64,000 bases of DNA from Zancudomyces culisetae (Eukaryota > Kickxellomycota > Harpellomycetes > Harpellales > Legeriomycetaceae). The stretch is taken from NCBI GenBank assembly GCA_001969505.1, contig LSSK01000093.1:1-64000 (forward strand). The letters run 5' to 3'. Numbering within the stretch: the stretch's first letter is position 1; every line of letters begins with the position of its first letter. The translations under genes were made by a program, and so were the position numbers. The notes beneath the pieces were generated by a model, which was given only the letters and a program-made list of their open reading frames with translations, was not told the DNA's origin and did no database searches. Below, in pieces: positions 63,693-64,000 of the stretch.

Positions 63693-64000
63693 AAGGGGGG
63701 ATGAAGGAGGGAGTGGTGGTGTGGTTAGGGCTATATAAGTAGAATAAAAAAAGATCAAAAGTGAGAGAAAATACCTGCAAACCCAGCAATCACAACAAGG
63801 TTATTGTCGTATAGACCTGATAGACCGGCAGCCAACGCAAATGGAACAGTTAAACCATCGGCGAGGCCAATTATTGCATCACGCAATACCTCTGCATTCA
63901 TTCTATGTTGTTCATTATGTTGGGTAGGGGGAGTGAAGCCACGTGGGTATTGGGATGGAAGAGAGAGTGCGTTTGAAGAAACGGTGGTGTTTTTGGTACT
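62836..64000 (-). CDS. CCC1: Ccc1/VIT1-type vacuolar iron/manganese transporter, 5' end cut by window
   Basis: Three minus-strand exons: from the window edge at 64000 to 63775, 63526-63246, and 63090-62836; 254 residues visible. The frame stays open to base 64000, so the start lies outside unless the ATG at 63901 is used. Conserved VIT features: 'RDAIIGLADGLTVPFALAAG' (span 1), 'ELLAGAISMGLGGYLASKSE' (span 2), then the hydrophilic metal-binding region with acidic pairs ('DHFDAERAREEYEIVHFP', 'ELNLERPSEW'). 'AATIGLAYFFGGLLPLLPYL' (span 3) and two C-terminal spans follow. The protein exports cytosolic Fe2+/Mn2+ into the vacuole for storage and detoxification. Intron 63527-63774 carries a TG17 microsatellite. 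Confidence 0.93.
63655..63689. repeat. (TG)17 microsatellite in CCC1 intron
   Basis: Uninterrupted TG dinucleotide tract inside the intron between exons 63775 and 63526 of the transporter gene. Confidence 0.95.

Overview
The window is a 64 kb piece of an AT-rich fungal nuclear genome. Evidence for a fungus includes homologues of the C-5 sterol desaturase ERG3, calnexin, Atg6/Vps30, Bzz1, Vps68, a Ccc1-type vacuolar metal transporter, Golgi GDPase and a velvet-domain protein. Introns are short (43 to about 250 nt) with GTAAGT-like donors and CTAAC/CTAAT-like branch sites. The velvet gene together with WDR70 and Set9 argues against a budding yeast close to Saccharomyces. A deep-branching or Taphrinomycotina-like ascomycete is possible, but the lineage cannot be fixed by eye. 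No tRNA, rRNA, transposon, CRISPR or viral element was recognised.

Layout. 1-16 kb: mitochondrial ribosomal protein uL30m, a WDR70 homologue (3 exons), a convergent N-myristoylation-candidate coiled-coil orphan, an RS-rich SCI1-like protein, a large SET9/SUV420 methyltransferase with two extra chromatin-reader-like domains, and calnexin. 15.7-20.3 kb is empty and leads into a C2H2 transcription factor. 23-34 kb: a tiny SH3 protein, an Arc1/EMAPII cofactor, a mitochondrial DEAD-box helicase, a small secreted protein, ATG6 and GDA1. 34.3-42.7 kb is a gene desert with one 63-residue ORF, a polypurine tract and a 35-bp minisatellite interrupted by a 663-base assembly gap. 42.7-64 kb is intron-rich: velvet (4 exons), ERG3 (2), BZZ1 (11), VPS68 (4), CTF4/MCL1 (9, with an apparent +1 frameshift), an orphan (2), and a CCC1/VIT1 gene running off the right edge. 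The spliced models were assembled by hand from splice sites, phase and family resemblance.

The genes are ordinary housekeeping functions with no operon-like logic: chromatin and replication (SET9, CTF4, WDR70), endomembrane and vacuole (calnexin, GDA1, VPS68, ATG6, CCC1), mitochondria (uL30m, Mss116-like), actin and signalling adaptors (BZZ1, SH3 protein) and regulators (velvet, zinc finger). The points most worth a second look are the SET9 domain fusion, the CTF4 frameshift, the velvet gene with four in-phase acceptor sites, start-proximal upstream ORFs on several genes, and a G-quadruplex-capable repeat at 59.7 kb. I found no clear evidence of a wholly new multi-gene system.
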